Assembly: GCF_001557535.2 (NCBI RefSeq)
Contig: NZ_CP014308.1
Coordinates: 124,001-188,000, forward strand
DNA from: Burkholderia sp. PAMC 26561
GTDB taxonomy: Bacteria > Pseudomonadota > Gammaproteobacteria > Burkholderiales > Burkholderiaceae
Length of the DNA: 64,000 nt
Direction: 5' to 3'
The position numbers were made by a program, and so were the translations under genes. The notes beneath the pieces are model-generated. The model made no database searches and had not been told where the DNA came from. It saw only the letters and a list, made by a program, of their open reading frames with translations. This document shows positions 62,537 to 64,000 of this stretch, piece by piece (the stretch's first letter is position 1; each line of letters begins with the position of its first letter).

Positions 62537-63607
62537 ATGCAGCCGTTCGAGTACGTCTGTGCAACTGATGAGGCCACCGCGATCGAACAGGTTGCCTCGG
62601 ACCATACCGCCTCCTTCATCGCCGGTGGAACCACAATGGTGGACTTGATGAAGGAGCAAGTATTTCGACCAAGCCGGCTAGTCGATATTTCCCGCTTACC
62701 GATGTACGAGATTGCAGAGCTACCAGGTGGCACTTTGCAGATTGGTGCAAACGCCAAGAACGCAGTTGTCGCCAATCATCCCCTGGTCCGTTCACGTTTC
62801 CCAGGGCTTTCAGAAGCAATCTCCGCTGGTGCGTCCCGCCAAATTCGGTCCATGGCGTCTGTAGCCGGAAATATCCTGCAGCGAACCCGATGCCCTTATC
62901 TGCGTGATGTTCACCAGCCGTGCAACAAGCGGTCCCCCGGCTCCGGCTGTTCGGCTATTATTGGTTTCAACCGGCTACACGCGATACTCGGTCACACCGA
63001 CGACGGTCCGACCGGAAGTCACAGCTGCATCGCAACCTACCCATCGGATATGGCAGTCATGCTCGCTGCCCTGGACGCAGTGGTGGTCACTCGCTCACGC
63101 GTTGGGGAAGAACGCTTCCTGATTAATGATTTACTGCGTCTTCCAGCTAACGAGCCCGGTCTCGACTCTAACCTGCCGCATGGATCGCTCATCATTGCGA
63201 TTGAGCTTCCAATGTTTGGTGGGATTTCGCACTACCTCAAGGTTCGCGACCGAGCTTCGTATGCTTTCGCGCTGGTCTCCTGTGCGGTGGCAATTGATCT
63301 GCATGATGGACGGATCGACCACGTAAAGATTGCTTTGGGTGGATTGGCCCATAAACCGTGGCGCGCGCGGGAGGCGGAGGAGATGCTGTCCGGACACATT
63401 CCTTCGGACGAGCTTTTTCGAAGCGCCGCCCAATTGGCATTAACCGGTGCCAAGTATTTCTCACAGAATAACTTCAAGGGCCCCATGGCTATCGAACTTA
63501 TCGCGCGCGGATTGCTGGAAGCTGCCGGCTTGGAACCTTTATCCGGTCCGGCGGGCTCTGTTTTCGCAGCTAACATCGGAGGCGTCGCGGCAAATCATGT
63601 TCAATAA
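62537..63607 (+). CDS. FAD subunit of a xanthine-oxidase-family enzyme (PaoB/YagS-like)
   Basis: A 356-residue FAD-binding subunit. FAD-phosphate loop: ASFIAGGTTMVDLMKEQVFR; second FAD region: ISAGASRQIRSMASVAGNIL. The segment RCPYLRDVHQPCNKRSPGSG, then C, carries the cysteines that bind an extra [4Fe-4S] cluster in PaoB-type subunits. The C-terminal CODH-type domain follows (KIALGGLAHKPWRAREAEEM). The ATG at 62537 lies 3 bases after the 2Fe-2S subunit stop. One operon. Confidence 0.93.
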   Translation: MQPFEYVCATDEATAIEQVASDHTASFIAGGTTMVDLMKEQVFRPSRLVDISRLPMYEIAELPGGTLQIGANAKNAVVANHPLVRSRFPGLSEAISAGASRQIRSMASVAGNILQRTRCPYLRDVHQPCNKRSPGSGCSAIIGFNRLHAILGHTDDGPTGSHSCIATYPSDMAVMLAALDAVVVTRSRVGEERFLINDLLRLPANEPGLDSNLPHGSLIIAIELPMFGGISHYLKVRDRASYAFALVSCAVAIDLHDGRIDHVKIALGGLAHKPWRAREAEEMLSGHIPSDELFRSAAQLALTGAKYFSQNNFKGPMAIELIARGLLEAAGLEPLSGPAGSVFAANIGGVAANHVQ

Positions 63608-64000
63608 ATCTGCAGAAACTAAGTTTGTCCCGGTAGCCGTGGGACAGGCGACGCAGCGCGTCGATGGTCGCGCCAAGGTCACCGGAGGCGCACTCTACAC
63701 TGCAGAGCACTCCCTGGAGGGTCTACTGTACGGCGTGGTCGTCGGCAGCGCCATTTCGAGCGGAAGCGTGACTTCCATCGATACAGAGTCTGTCATGGCA
63801 TTGCCTGGTGTCGTCGCTGTTATCACACCCGAGACGGCGCCCCGGATTGGCGAATTACCCGAGAAGACCCAGGGAATTCAATATTCTGGCGAAGGAGGCC
63901 TCATTGAGATGATGGTTCCGATGCAAGACAATTCCGTAAGCTATGCTGGTCAGGCGATAGCTGTAGTTGTTGCTGGAACGTTTGAACAGGCCATTCACGC
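63597..64000 (+). CDS. molybdopterin subunit of a xanthine-oxidase-family enzyme, cut by window end
   Basis: The first 134 residues of the large subunit (PaoC/YagR-like): VGQATQRVDGRAKVTGGALY (the conserved R-x-D-G-x-x-K-V-T-G start), LEGLLYGVVVGSAISSGSVT, LPGVVAVITPETAP and VSYAGQAIAVVVAGTFEQAI. The ATG at 63597 overlaps the FAD subunit stop by 11 bases. The molybdenum-binding part lies beyond the window, so the substrate cannot be guessed beyond aldehyde or N-heterocycle. Confidence 0.92.
   Translation, partial: MFNKSAETKFVPVAVGQATQRVDGRAKVTGGALYTAEHSLEGLLYGVVVGSAISSGSVTSIDTESVMALPGVVAVITPETAPRIGELPEKTQGIQYSGEGGLIEMMVPMQDNSVSYAGQAIAVVVAGTFEQAIH

Overview
The window looks like an accessory, insertion-sequence-rich stretch of a Burkholderiaceae genome (Paraburkholderia, Caballeronia or Burkholderia). 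The reasons are GC-rich coding sequence, a DUF3331-type protein, IS66, IS21, IS701 and IS110/IS1111 elements of the kind common there, and a GlxA/XRE/glutamate-synthase-like cluster. This is inferred from gene content by eye; no search was run. No rRNA, tRNA, CRISPR array or prophage was seen.

Layout. 1-6.3 kb: a gene tail, a DUF1488-like protein, lutC, and a lutB pseudogene split by an intact IS66 element (8-bp target duplication), then an Xre/RES toxin-antitoxin pair with an operator palindrome. 6.7-9.3 kb: an orphan FlgM and a chemotaxis receptor. 9.4-13.4 kb: a hypothetical fragment, an IS4 remnant and a complete IS21-type istA/istB element. 13.4-32 kb: many small-molecule and redox genes (BON protein, two related alpha/beta hydrolases, GlxA-type regulator, MDR and SDR oxidoreductases, MFS exporter with divergent LysR, two Old Yellow Enzymes, NTF2-like and EthD-like proteins), with an IS630 inserted among them. 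32-43 kb: a decaying glnT-glxBCD-permease cluster with a GlxA-type and an XRE-cupin regulator, followed by a PP2C-phosphatase/Ser-Thr-kinase fusion. glnT and glxB are fused by a deletion and glxC is frameshifted; the FMN subunit and the permease are intact. 43.1-44.3 kb: a sugar-type ABC permease frameshifted at its 3' end and fused in frame to the start of an ISL3-like transposase.

44.4-51 kb is a nest of IS110/IS1111 elements. Two diverged elements (B and B') lie head to head, and each is interrupted at the same place by an identical 1331-bp element (A). The two A copies are inverted. A 328-bp direct repeat and IS21-like terminal motifs lie around them. 51.5-57.1 kb: a LysR regulator divergent from a compact five-gene catabolic operon (alpha/beta hydrolase, unknown 231-aa protein, cupin, aldehyde dehydrogenase, Gfo/Idh/MocA oxidoreductase). 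57.3-60.6 kb: an intact IS701 element (CTAG duplication), a cupin gene and a truncated second copy of the IS21 element. 60.7-64 kb: a LysR regulator, a Gfo/Idh remnant and the first three genes of a molybdenum hydroxylase operon that runs off the right edge.

Working together: the intact functional modules are (i) RES/Xre, (ii) the electrophile and redox genes at 18-32 kb, probably for enone, quinone or aldehyde detoxification or aromatic breakdown, (iii) the LysR-controlled catabolic operon, and (iv) the PaoABC-like oxidoreductase. Pseudogenes (lutB, a LysR, nitroreductase, glnT, glxB, glxC, the ABC permease) show that the region is being eroded by IS activity and small indels. Some single-base frameshifts fall in G/C runs and could be assembly errors. 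I found no single clearly new system; the best candidates are the nested IS-into-IS targeting and the two operons that contain proteins of unknown function.
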